A stretch of DNA of 64,000 nucleotides from Antarctobacter heliothermus (GTDB lineage: Bacteria; Pseudomonadota; Alphaproteobacteria; Rhodobacterales; Rhodobacteraceae): NCBI RefSeq assembly GCF_002237555.1, contig NZ_CP022540.1, positions 1,868,501 to 1,932,500 on the forward strand, read 5' to 3'. Of this stretch, positions 16,677 to 26,084 are shown in pieces. A program made the position numbers and the translations under genes. Below the pieces are notes generated by a model that had not been told where the DNA came from, did no database searches, and saw only the letters and a list, made by a program, of their open reading frames with translations. Each line of letters starts with the position of its first letter. The stretch's first letter is position 1.

Positions 16677-18521
16677 ATGCTTGATGAAACCGAATCCGCT
16701 GATCTGATCGCCCATCACCCGATGCCAACGATCATTGTCGACACCCGCAGCGACAGCATCGTCGCGGCGAATGAGGCGGGGCGTGCCCTGTTGGGGGAGG
16801 CGACCCTGTCTGCGCCCCTCTCTCGCCAGATGGAAAATGACTTCTCCGCCGCTGTGGTGTTTTTCGATGCCGTTGCGCATTTCGGATCGTATGTGGACCG
16901 CAGTCTCTCGCTGATGGGCGCGACGGGTGCGGCTTTGCGGCTTCAGACCTACGGCGCGCAACTCAAGTCGGGCTTGGTGCTGCTTAGCTTTCTGGACCTT
17001 GACGAACATGACCGTCGCAACCAGCAAGCAGAACGGGAGGCGCATCAGAAGGCGGGCATTTCCCAATGGCAAAACATCTATGGCTTCTTTCGTGAGGTCG
17101 AGGCCCAGAACCATCTGATCCTCGAAGCTGCTGGCGAAGGCATCTATGGCATCAACGCCAAAGGGCAGGCCACCTTCGTGAACCGCGCGGCGCAGGAAAT
17201 GTTGGGCTGGTCGTCGGACGATTTAATTGGGCGCGAATTGCATTCAATCATCCACCACAAACACCTGAGTGGTAATCACTTCCCCGCAGATGAATGTCCT
17301 ATCTACAAATCCTTCCGCCGCGACCAGACCATGCGCGTGGAAGATGATGTGTTCTGGCGCAAGGACGGCAAGCCGATCCTTGTGGAATATGTCTCGACCC
17401 CGATCTACGACCACGATGTGCTGGCCGGAGCCGTGGTGATCTTTCGCGACGTGACAGAACGCAAGGAAAACGAACGCAAGCTCCGCGATGCCTTGGCGCA
17501 GGTCGAAGACTTGAAGGTAAAGCTGCAACAGGAAAACGAATACCTTCTGACCGAGATACGCTCGGCGCAGTCCCACACGGGCGTGGTCGGTGTGTCACCC
17601 GCAATCAAGTCGCTAAACGCCCAGATTGATCTGGCCGCGCGAAGCGGTGCCCATGTGTTGGTCTCTGGCCCGTCTGGATCAGGTAAAAGTATGACAGCCT
17701 CGGCGATCCACGAAGCAAGCGACCGTCACCACCGCCCCCTCGTGCGCATTAACTGCGATCAGAAAAAGGCCGCCGATCTGGAGGCGGAGCTTTTCGGGTA
17801 TCGTCGCGGTGCCTTTGCAGGTGCGGTGCGGGATATGACGGGCAAATTGCTCATGGCCCACAACGGCACCCTGCATCTGGACGAGGTCGCGAGCCTACCC
17901 GCCAAGGTGCAAGCCAGCCTGCACGACGTTCTTCACACCGGCCACTTCCGGCGTCTGGGTGACGGCACCGACATTCCCGTGGCGGCCAAGGTCATCGCCA
18001 CTACAAGCTATGATCTGCTGGCCGAGGTGCGGGCCGGACGGTTCCGGCAAGACCTCTATTTTGCCCTGAACGTACTGCCGATCATGACCGAACCCCTTCA
18101 GAACCGGCCCGAAGACATCCCCTATCTCGCGCGGCACTACCTCGATCGCACGATGCGCCGTCTGCGCCTACCAAAGATGACCCTGACCAAAGCCAATATC
18201 GAAACTCTGCAATCCTACGACTGGCCGGGAAATGTGCGGGAATTGGAAAATGTGATCGAGCGCACAGCTATCCTTGCTCAGGGCGGCCGTTTGCAGTTCG
18301 ACATCCAAAGCGGCCCATTAGATGCACCCACACAGACAAACCGCGTCCTGACCCAAAAAGAGCTGCGCCAGTTCGAAATCAAGAACTTTGAAGCAGCATT
18401 GCACCGCGCCAAAGGCAAGATTTCCGGAAAATCCGGCGCGGCAGCGATCCTCGGGCTTGCGCCAACGACCGCCTATTCAAAAGCCAAGTCGCTTGGCATC
18501 CAGATGGACCAATTTTCATAA
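16677..18521 (+). CDS. PAS/AAA+/Fis-type transcriptional regulator (NtrC/NorR-like, variant sigma54 loop)
   Basis: A 614-aa enhancer-binding-protein architecture. There is a PAS-like N-terminus (1-110) and a second PAS domain (about 140-260, AGEGIYGINAKGQATFVNRA), then a coiled linker. The AAA+ domain spans about 300-530 with Walker A SGPSGSGKS at 331 and Walker B TLHLDE near 398. A Fis-type helix-turn-helix closes the protein (AAILGLAPTTAYSKAKSLG). The sigma54-contact loop, normally GAFTGA, reads GAFAGA (about 378-383). It diverges from the cyanate transporter genes and probably senses a nitrogen or redox cue for them. Confidence 0.88.
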   Translation: MLDETESADLIAHHPMPTIIVDTRSDSIVAANEAGRALLGEATLSAPLSRQMENDFSAAVVFFDAVAHFGSYVDRSLSLMGATGAALRLQTYGAQLKSGLVLLSFLDLDEHDRRNQQAEREAHQKAGISQWQNIYGFFREVEAQNHLILEAAGEGIYGINAKGQATFVNRAAQEMLGWSSDDLIGRELHSIIHHKHLSGNHFPADECPIYKSFRRDQTMRVEDDVFWRKDGKPILVEYVSTPIYDHDVLAGAVVIFRDVTERKENERKLRDALAQVEDLKVKLQQENEYLLTEIRSAQSHTGVVGVSPAIKSLNAQIDLAARSGAHVLVSGPSGSGKSMTASAIHEASDRHHRPLVRINCDQKKAADLEAELFGYRRGAFAGAVRDMTGKLLMAHNGTLHLDEVASLPAKVQASLHDVLHTGHFRRLGDGTDIPVAAKVIATTSYDLLAEVRAGRFRQDLYFALNVLPIMTEPLQNRPEDIPYLARHYLDRTMRRLRLPKMTLTKANIETLQSYDWPGNVRELENVIERTAILAQGGRLQFDIQSGPLDAPTQTNRVLTQKELRQFEIKNFEAALHRAKGKISGKSGAAAILGLAPTTAYSKAKSLGIQMDQFS

Positions 18522-18658
18522 GCGGGAATTGAAGGAAGACTACGAAGGGGCAGGTCTGCAGGCCAAAATCGAATGTCCTGTGTGGATGGCTCCCGCTCCC
18601 GGCGTCGCAATGCGCCATACTGCAGGTGTCAGAATCTGCGATCGAGAGGAGCCACCCC

Positions 18659-19683
18659 ATGCAAGTTACCACCGTCGGCCTCGACCTGGCCAAGAACATC
18701 TTTCATGTCCACGGAGTTACCGAGACAGGAGACGTTGCTTTCAACCGCCCCTTGAGACGGGCGCAGGTTCTGGCGTTTTTCCAGCGCCTGTCACCTTGCC
18801 TCGTCGGCATCGAGGCCTGCGCTTCGAGCCATCATTGGGCGCGGGAGCTTTCGAAACTCGGCCACACCGTCAGGCTGATGCCGCCAATGTACGTCAAACC
18901 CTACGTGAAGCGCGGCAAGTCCGATGCGGTCGACGCCGAAGCAATCTGCGAAGCAGTGACACGGCCCAGGCCCACGATGCGGTTCGTCGAGATCAAGTCC
19001 AAGGAACAGCAGGCGCTACTGTCCCTGCACCGCGCGCGTGACTTCGTCGTGCGTCAGAGGACGCAGCTGATCAACATGGTCCGGAGCCTTGCAGCGGAGT
19101 TCGGGATCACCATCGCTCGGGGCGTCGCGCGCGCCATTGAGTTCGCCAAGTCCATCATCGACGGCAAGCAGCCGGGACCGCCCGATCTGGCCCAGGACGT
19201 TCTGCGCGTCCTCAGCCGACAGCTGATTGATCTTCACAACCGCCTTGGCTGGTTCGAAACCATGTTGCGCATTCAGGCGCGCCTCAGCCGACAGGCTCAA
19301 CTCCTGCAGACTATTCCTGGTGTCGGCCCGGTCACCGCCTCTGCCGTGGCTGCGACGATCGGGTCCGGCCGACAGTTCAGGAGTGGCCGCGAATTTTCTG
19401 CGTGGTTAGGGCTGACCCCTCGCAACCACTCCAGCGGCGGCAAAGAACGATTGGGAAAGATCACCAAGATGGGTGACCGATACCTGCGCCAGCTCATTGT
19501 AGTTGGCATGACGTCGCGCGTCCGACAAGTCGCGCCCATCCCGAGCGTGCCGATCCTTGGCTGACGAAGCTGCTGCAGAGAAAGCCCGCAAGACTGGCGA
19601 CCGTCGCCATGGCGAACAAAACAGCAAGGATCATGTGGGCAATCCTCACGAGGGATGAGCCCTACAAGCCGCACGCCGTATGA
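18659..19683 (+). pseudogene. IS110 family (IS1111-type) transposase, one frameshift near the C-terminus
   Basis: The protein has the DEDD RuvC-like N-terminal domain (TTVGLDLAKNIFHVHG; VGIEACASSHHWAREL; KSDAVDAEAICEA) and the Transposase_20 domain (LLQTIPGVGPVTASAVAA; FSAWLGLTPRNHSSGGK). The frame breaks at about 19531-19533, where one base seems to be missing; the intact version would continue in the next frame (AHPERADPWLTKLLQRKP) to the stop at 19683. As it stands, a truncated protein ends at 19564, so activity is doubtful. Confidence 0.82.
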
Positions 19684-19906
19684 GACGGCGCGCGCCCACG
19701 AGATAGCAAGACCAACGATGTGATGGTGTGCCATTCAGCCGCAACGATCAGGACGCTCCGACGAATGTCCCGGGCGCCATTGCCCGCAAAGCAGATAGGA
19801 ACCTGATCTGCGGATCCCATCAGGGCCAGCGGCAATGACCGCGTCAACAGGCCGGACACAAGACCGCTTCTGAACAGGTACACGAGATCATTTACGACTT
19901 GCTATG
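19684..19906 (+). ncRNA. Possible guide (bridge/seek) RNA region of the IS1111-type element
   Basis: IS110-family elements carry a non-coding segment that gives rise to a structured RNA pairing with donor and target DNA; in IS1111-type elements it lies downstream of the transposase. Here 223 nt without a gene separate the transposase stop from the right inverted repeat. A stem GCAGAT/ATCTGC with a 9-nt loop is visible at 19791-19811. The RNA is inferred by position only. Confidence 0.35.
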
Positions 19907-20059
19907 CGGGAGCCATCCACACAGGACATTCGTCCACCACGCAGCATTTTCGCGTGTGGAAGAATATAGATACATGCAGTCACCATCCTTCCTGCTTGCA
20001 GACAGGTTGTACGGCGATACTCTCCCGGTTGAAGGCCGTTTTGTCGCGAGGGTATTTTG

Positions 20060-23000
20060 ATGTCGGATCTAATTGCAGTCGAGGGATCGGTCGAAGAAGC
20101 AGCCACACCCCCGGCGCCAATCCTGAACACTGAGTTCTCGCGCAAGATTACCTTCGCCTCGCATCAGAATGACGTGCCCGTCCTGCTTGAGTTGAATGTC
20201 GAGAACCCGTCTGAGGTACCACTCGAGAACTTGTGCCTATCTGTCTCCGCCGACCCGGCGATCTTTGGCGCTCGTGATTGGACCATCGACCGTCTGGATG
20301 CAGGGGCTAAGTTGCGGATCACGGATCGGCGTCTGCCATTGGCCGGGGGACTGCTGGACAAGCTCACGGACCGGCTTCGCGCCGATGTCCGGATTGTCCT
20401 TCGGCAGGGCGAGGAGATCCTTGCCGAAACGACCGATTCTGTAGAGGCGCTGGCCCGCAACGAATGGGGCGGGGCGCGGTATATGCCGGAGCTCCTCGCG
20501 GCTTTCGCAACGCCGAACGATGGTTTCGTGCAGAAGGTCCTGAAGGATGCCTCAAAGATTCTGATCGAGGGCGGGCGCGATGGTTCTATCAACGGCTACC
20601 AGTCGAAATCGACGCAGCGGTCATGGGAGTTGATGTCGGCCATCTGGGCGGCCGTCAGTTCGCAGGGGCTGACATATGCCGTGCCGCCCGCCAGCTTCGA
20701 GACGACCGGGCAGAAGGTCCGTCTGCCTTCCGATATCCGCCACACAGGCCTTTCTACCTGCCTCGATACGGCGCTGCTCTTTGCTGCGGCCTTCGAGCAG
20801 GCGGGGCTGCACCCCGTCGTTGTGTTCATCAAAGGGCATGCCTTTGCCGGAGCCTGGCTGCAACCGGCGTGGTTTCCGACAATGACGGTCGATGATCCGC
20901 TGGTGGTTCGAAAGGCCAAGGACCTGCGCGAGCTTGTCTTGTTCGAGACGACGCTGGCCACGGCCGGGCATCCCCTGCCGTTCACAAAGGCGATCAACGA
21001 GGCCAACCGGCAGATCGCCGAGGAGCACGACGCGGATTTCGTCTATGCGCTGGACATCCACCAAGCGCGCAAGCGGGGCATTCAGCCCCTGTCCTCGCTG
21101 ACCGAGGTGGGGACAGGGGATGCGACCGCGCCGACCGCGGCACCGCCTCTGGACATTCCACCTGAGGACCTGCCTGCCTTCGAGCAAACCGACGACCTCG
21201 ACCTGTCTGAGAAAACACCAGAGGAACGGCTGGCCACCTGGAAGCGCAGTCTGCTGGACCTGTCGCGCCGCAACCGCCTGCTGAGTGTCAAACCCTCGTC
21301 CACGGCACTGCCAATCTTCTGCCCGGACCCGGGGCGGCTGGAAGACCTGCTGGCCGGTGGTGCCCGCCTGCGACTGACGCCACCGCCGGAGAAGGGCCCC
21401 AAGGGCAGCGACAGTGACCGCGCCCAATTCACCCTGCGCACCGGAGACGACTGGGCGCGCAACCATGCGCTGGATGCGCTGGAGCGCAAGGAAATCATCG
21501 CCAACACCGATCCCAAGACATTGGAGAAGGCCGGGATCGACCTCTATCGCAAGGCGCGGGCGGACATCGAGGAAGGCGGCAGCAACACGCTGTTCTTAGC
21601 CCTTGGCATGCTGCGCTGGACGCCCACGGGCACCAGCAGCGACAGCCGCGCGCCGATGATCCTGGTTCCGGTGCGATTGGAACGGGCCAGTGCCCGGTCG
21701 AAGCCGGTGCTGGTGCGGCACGACGATGACACGGTATTCAACCTGACCCTTTTGCAGATGCTGAAGCAGGATTTCGGCATCGACATGCCGGATTTGGCGG
21801 GCGAACTGCCGCGTGATGACAGCGGGGTCGACGTGGCCCGGATATGGGACTTGGTGCGGCATCGGGTGCGCAACGTGCCCGGGTTCGAAGTGACCGAGGA
21901 CGTGATCCTCGGGACCTTCTCCTTTGCCAAGTACCTGATGTGGAAGGACCTCGCCGACCGTACCGAGCGCCTGAAGGAGGCGCCTCTGGTGCGCCACTTG
22001 ATCGACACGCCGCGCGCGCCCTTTGCCACGCCGTCCTCCTTCATCGAGCCGCGCGAGATCGACCGCCGGATCGCGCCGTCAGATGTTTTTGCGCCTCTGA
22101 ATGCCGACAGCAGCCAGCTGGTTGCCGTACATGCCTCGGGGCAGGATGGAGATTTCGTGCTGGAGGGGCCGCCGGGCACGGGCAAGTCCGAGACCATCGG
22201 CAACATCATCGCGCACAATCTGGCGCTGGGGAACAGGGTGCTGTTCGTTTCCGAGAAGATGGCCGCGCTGGATGTGGTCTATCGGCGGCTGAAGGAGGTG
22301 GGCCTTGGGGACTTCTGCCTTGAGCTGCATTCGAACAAGGCGAACAAGAAGGCGGTGCTGGATCAACTCGACAGCGCCTGGTCCAGTCATGACACGCTTG
22401 ATCAGGCGGAATGGGTCCGTGAGGCGGAGCGGCTCGCAGAGTTGCGCGATCGGTTGAACGGGTTGGTAGACGCTCTGCATTCGCCGGGACCGGCGGGGAT
22501 CAGTGCGCGCGATGCCATGGGGCGGACCCTGCGTTACAGCAACTTGCACCGCGTCGCGCTCGATTGGCCAGCACGGCAGGGGCCTGTGGGCTTCGCGCCT
22601 ACGCCGGAGGCTTTCGACGGCCTTTGCACTACGGCCCGCAGGCTTGGCCAGAGGTTCAGCGAAACGGAACCTGAGGATTTCGAAAGCTTTGCCGGGGTTG
22701 GAACCGAGGAATGGAACTTCGCTTGGCAGGGGCAGGTGGTAGAGGCCGCGCGGCGGTTGGGGCAGGCCGCGCAGGCGCTGCTTGATGCCCGAGATGCGCT
22801 GGCACAGCGATTGGACCTGACCGGGGCGGCGTCGCGAGAAGAATCCGCGGCGCTGGCAGACCTTTCCTTGTGCTTCCCGCAGTGCTTTGCGACCGACCTC
22901 GGATTTGCTCTGACGCCGGAGGGGCGGGGCGCGGTCGAAGGTCTCGCGGCGTTGCTTCCGCTGCTCGAACGCTGGCAGGAGGTGCGCAGCGAACTGCCGC

Positions 23001-26000
23001 AAAACTATCGCGACGAGGCCATCGCCACAGCCCCGATCGCCGTCTGGATTGCGGAGCGGACCGAAGCGCAGGGGCGCAGCTTCCTGACCCGGGGTGGAGC
23101 CCTGAAAAAACTACGCGCGGCCATCACAAGCCAGATTGGAAAGGGTGGCGAGAGCCCGGAGAACGATCTGGAAAAGCTGGCCGAACTGGCATCTCTGTAC
23201 AGTCAGATGGCTGAAATTGCGGGCAATTTTCCCGAAGGCACGCCATGGAAGGGCTTGGGCACCTCGGTGCAGACGCTGCGGGCTGCGATCATGGGCGGCG
23301 AGGCTTTGCGCGCTTCCTTGTTGCGCCTTGGCGATGCCGGGCATGATATCGTGACCCTGCGCGCGGCACTGCGGTTGCGCCTGTGCGAGGGGCGCGATCT
23401 GCTGGAGCAGGGAGGCGCGACGGTCCGTGCCGGTGCCGATCTGCGGGCTGCGCTGGACAGTTTCACTTCCGCCGAAGCGGACTGGCATGGTCTGACCCTG
23501 CCCGCCGGGCAGGCGCCGGAACCGCAGCCGCTGGATCAGGTTATTGAATCTACGGCGGCAATCGCCGACCGGGCGCGTCGGCTCAATGCCTGGTGCGGCT
23601 GGGTCTCGGCCCGCCGCGGTGCCGAGGAGAAGGGCCTTGGGGCGCTCGCCCGCGCGTTGGAAGGCGGAACGCTGAAACACGAAGAGACGGTAGAGGTCTT
23701 CCGCACCGCCTATTGCCGTTGGGCCGCGCCCGAGTTGATCGACGCCAGCCCTCTCTTGCGCCGGTTTTCGGCAACAACCCACGCTGCCGACATCTCGGAT
23801 TTTCGCAGGCTTGATGCGGCCTTTGCCGAGTTGACGGCCGCCTATGTGCGGGCGTGCCTCTCGGGTGAGATACCGGATCGCCAGACCACGGCTGATGCCG
23901 GGCTTGGCGTGCTGGCGCGGCAATTGCAGCGCGGTGCGCGGGCGGCACCGGTGCGCCAGTTGATCAAGGAGATGGGCACCTCGCTTACACGTTTGACGCC
24001 CTGCCTTATGATGAGCCCCCTGTCGGTGGCGCAGTTCCTGCCTGCCGAATCTGAGCTCTTCGACCTTGTGGTTTTCGACGAAGCCAGCCAGATCACTGTG
24101 CCCGATGCGATCGGCGCCATCGCGCGCGGGCGGCGCAGTATCATCGTCGGCGACCCGAAACAGATGCCGCCAACCAATTTCTTTTCCCGTGATGCCGGGG
24201 ATGATGACGGCGACGGCATGATCATGGCCGATCTCGAAAGCATCCTCGACGAGGCATTGGCCGCCCGCGTGCCGCTGCACCGCCTGACCGGTCACTACCG
24301 CAGCCGGCACGAGAGCCTGATCGCCTTCTCGAACCATGCTTACTACGACGGGCAGCTTGTCACTTATCCCTCTGCTGACACGCGGGACACCGCGGTGCGT
24401 CTGGAACGGGTCGACGGCGTCTATGCCCGGGGAAAGGGCCGCAACAACCCGCAGGAAGCGCAGGCGGTCGTGGGCGAACTGGTTGCGCATCTGAAGGACC
24501 CGGCGCGGCGGCATCTGTCCATCGGTGTTGTTACGCTGAATACCGAACAACAGCGCTTGGTGGAAAACCTGCTGGACGAGGCGCGGCGCTCCGATCCGTC
24601 GCTTGAGAAGTTCTTTGGTCCCAACGTCTCAGAGCCAGTCTTCGTCAAGAACCTGGAGACGGTGCAGGGGGACCAGCGTGACGTCATCCTGATTTCCATC
24701 TGCTATGGCCCGACGGAGCCAGGCGCGCAGACCATCTCGATGAACTTTGGCCCCCTGAACCAGAAGGGGGGCGAGTGGCGGCTGAACGTGGCGATCACCC
24801 GCGCCACAAGCGAGGTGGTCATCTTCTGTAGCTTCGATCCCGCGATGATCGACCTAACACGCACGCAATCCGAGGCGGTGCGGGATCTCAAGCACTACCT
24901 CGAATTTGCAGCCCAGGGCCCAGCGGCGCTGGGGCGGGCGGTTCGGTCGCACGGTCACAGCGACTACGATTCCGATTTCGAGATGGCCGTGGCTGAACGC
25001 CTGCGGGCCAAGGGCTGGACCATCCGGACGCAGATCGGCGTGTCAAAATTCCGCATCGACCTCGGCGTGGTGCATCCCGACAAGCCCGGCGAATTCCTGG
25101 CCGGGATCGAATGTGACGGGGCGGCCTATCACTCCTCTGCCTCGGCCCGTGACAGGGATCGCGTGCGACACATCATCCTCGAACGACTTGGGTGGCGGCT
25201 GTTGCGGGTCTGGTCGACGGATTGGTTCATCGACCCGGATACGCGGCTTGAGCAGCTGCATCACGATCTCGAAGCCCTGTTGGAAACGGTCCGCGAAGCG
25301 GATCGGCTTGCCGAAGAGGCTGCAGCATTGGCTGTCGAGGAAGCCGCCGAACCCGAACACGCTGGTGAGTACGCGGAGCCATTGGAGAACGAAGACGAAG
25401 CCGCAACCAATGATGCCGCGTTTTCGGCGTTGCCCGTGCCGGATTCTGCGCCTGCCGCGCTCGAGCATCCCTCCGTCGAACCGGATCGCCCATTGGCGGC
25501 GCGCATGGCGGTAGCGGACACCCCGATCGCGCCGGAGCTGGATCTGGGGGATATGGCACAGCCTGATCTTGACTTCGACCCTGACTCGTTTCACGCGCCG
25601 GGCTATGCCGACACCTTGAAGCGACTGGCCGCGCGGTATGTCCACGAAGAAGCTCCGATCACTTTCAAACGGTTGAGCGATCTGATCGCAAGGGACCACG
25701 GATTCCAGAAGACCGGTAAAAAGATTTCTTCGACCATCTGGCATGCCGTCGAGAGGGCTGCCCCGCGAAGCCGTTCTGCCGATGAGCATTGGATCTTCTG
25801 GCCTGAAACGATGGAGCCGACCGACGTCCTGCCATTCCGCGGCCTCGAAGTTGCCGGGCGTTTGCGGCAGTGGAAAGAGGTTCCTCTGCCTGAGAAACTG
25901 GGCCTCATCCGCGAAACGCTGGACCGAGAGCCCGTCGATTTGGCGGAAGCTGTTGCGCATGTGCTTGGCTATGGGCGCGTCACACAATCCTTCCGGTCGG

Positions 26001-26074
26001 ACATTGCCCAGCTTACTACGCAACTGGGGCATGGGGAGGATAACCCTGCTATGGACGACCCCGAGCCGGAATGA
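20060..26074 (+). CDS. DUF4011 / SF1 helicase / Vsr-like nuclease / DUF3320 protein with transglutaminase-like N-terminal domain (putative anti-phage)
   Basis: A 2004-aa multidomain protein. Residues about 200-300 look transglutaminase-like (TCLDTALLF with Cys about 234, IKGHAFAG with His about 260, then Asp). DUF4011 follows (ATWKRSLLDLSRRNRLL, about 395). The SF1 helicase has motif I EGPPGTGKSET near 702 and motif II FDEASQ near 1340, then QGDQRDVILIS and LNVAITRA. A Vsr/DUF559-type nuclease lies at about 1635-1725 (FRIDLGVVHPD, GIECDGAAYH, RVWSTDWF) and DUF3320 at about 1845-2000. ATG 20060 has GAGG upstream. Similar single-protein helicase-nucleases have been reported as phage defence (I recall the label Hhe; check). 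It follows an IS element. Confidence 0.88.
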   Translation: MSDLIAVEGSVEEAATPPAPILNTEFSRKITFASHQNDVPVLLELNVENPSEVPLENLCLSVSADPAIFGARDWTIDRLDAGAKLRITDRRLPLAGGLLDKLTDRLRADVRIVLRQGEEILAETTDSVEALARNEWGGARYMPELLAAFATPNDGFVQKVLKDASKILIEGGRDGSINGYQSKSTQRSWELMSAIWAAVSSQGLTYAVPPASFETTGQKVRLPSDIRHTGLSTCLDTALLFAAAFEQAGLHPVVVFIKGHAFAGAWLQPAWFPTMTVDDPLVVRKAKDLRELVLFETTLATAGHPLPFTKAINEANRQIAEEHDADFVYALDIHQARKRGIQPLSSLTEVGTGDATAPTAAPPLDIPPEDLPAFEQTDDLDLSEKTPEERLATWKRSLLDLSRRNRLLSVKPSSTALPIFCPDPGRLEDLLAGGARLRLTPPPEKGPKGSDSDRAQFTLRTGDDWARNHALDALERKEIIANTDPKTLEKAGIDLYRKARADIEEGGSNTLFLALGMLRWTPTGTSSDSRAPMILVPVRLERASARSKPVLVRHDDDTVFNLTLLQMLKQDFGIDMPDLAGELPRDDSGVDVARIWDLVRHRVRNVPGFEVTEDVILGTFSFAKYLMWKDLADRTERLKEAPLVRHLIDTPRAPFATPSSFIEPREIDRRIAPSDVFAPLNADSSQLVAVHASGQDGDFVLEGPPGTGKSETIGNIIAHNLALGNRVLFVSEKMAALDVVYRRLKEVGLGDFCLELHSNKANKKAVLDQLDSAWSSHDTLDQAEWVREAERLAELRDRLNGLVDALHSPGPAGISARDAMGRTLRYSNLHRVALDWPARQGPVGFAPTPEAFDGLCTTARRLGQRFSETEPEDFESFAGVGTEEWNFAWQGQVVEAARRLGQAAQALLDARDALAQRLDLTGAASREESAALADLSLCFPQCFATDLGFALTPEGRGAVEGLAALLPLLERWQEVRSELPQNYRDEAIATAPIAVWIAERTEAQGRSFLTRGGALKKLRAAITSQIGKGGESPENDLEKLAELASLYSQMAEIAGNFPEGTPWKGLGTSVQTLRAAIMGGEALRASLLRLGDAGHDIVTLRAALRLRLCEGRDLLEQGGATVRAGADLRAALDSFTSAEADWHGLTLPAGQAPEPQPLDQVIESTAAIADRARRLNAWCGWVSARRGAEEKGLGALARALEGGTLKHEETVEVFRTAYCRWAAPELIDASPLLRRFSATTHAADISDFRRLDAAFAELTAAYVRACLSGEIPDRQTTADAGLGVLARQLQRGARAAPVRQLIKEMGTSLTRLTPCLMMSPLSVAQFLPAESELFDLVVFDEASQITVPDAIGAIARGRRSIIVGDPKQMPPTNFFSRDAGDDDGDGMIMADLESILDEALAARVPLHRLTGHYRSRHESLIAFSNHAYYDGQLVTYPSADTRDTAVRLERVDGVYARGKGRNNPQEAQAVVGELVAHLKDPARRHLSIGVVTLNTEQQRLVENLLDEARRSDPSLEKFFGPNVSEPVFVKNLETVQGDQRDVILISICYGPTEPGAQTISMNFGPLNQKGGEWRLNVAITRATSEVVIFCSFDPAMIDLTRTQSEAVRDLKHYLEFAAQGPAALGRAVRSHGHSDYDSDFEMAVAERLRAKGWTIRTQIGVSKFRIDLGVVHPDKPGEFLAGIECDGAAYHSSASARDRDRVRHIILERLGWRLLRVWSTDWFIDPDTRLEQLHHDLEALLETVREADRLAEEAAALAVEEAAEPEHAGEYAEPLENEDEAATNDAAFSALPVPDSAPAALEHPSVEPDRPLAARMAVADTPIAPELDLGDMAQPDLDFDPDSFHAPGYADTLKRLAARYVHEEAPITFKRLSDLIARDHGFQKTGKKISSTIWHAVERAAPRSRSADEHWIFWPETMEPTDVLPFRGLEVAGRLRQWKEVPLPEKLGLIRETLDREPVDLAEAVAHVLGYGRVTQSFRSDIAQLTTQLGHGEDNPAMDDPEPE

Positions 26075-26084
26075 AGGAAACCCC

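Larger units (their letters stand above)
18570..19932 (+). mobile_element. IS110 family, IS1111-type insertion sequence with frameshifted transposase
   Basis: A perfect 26-bp inverted repeat (18570-18595 beginning CGAATGTCCT, complementary to 19907-19932) brackets an IS110-type transposase gene. Subterminal inverted repeats like this mark the IS1111 subgroup. The element is about 1.36 kb. The 223 nt between the transposase end and the right repeat are non-coding. It sits 49 nt beyond the PAS-AAA+ regulator gene, at the other edge of the cyanate module from the IS5 element. Confidence 0.8.

Noticed and set aside
23111..24550. 479-codon minus-strand frame inside the DUF4011 helicase gene
   Set aside because: Arg/Gln-rich composition with no start signal; the plus-strand helicase motifs occupy the same DNA.
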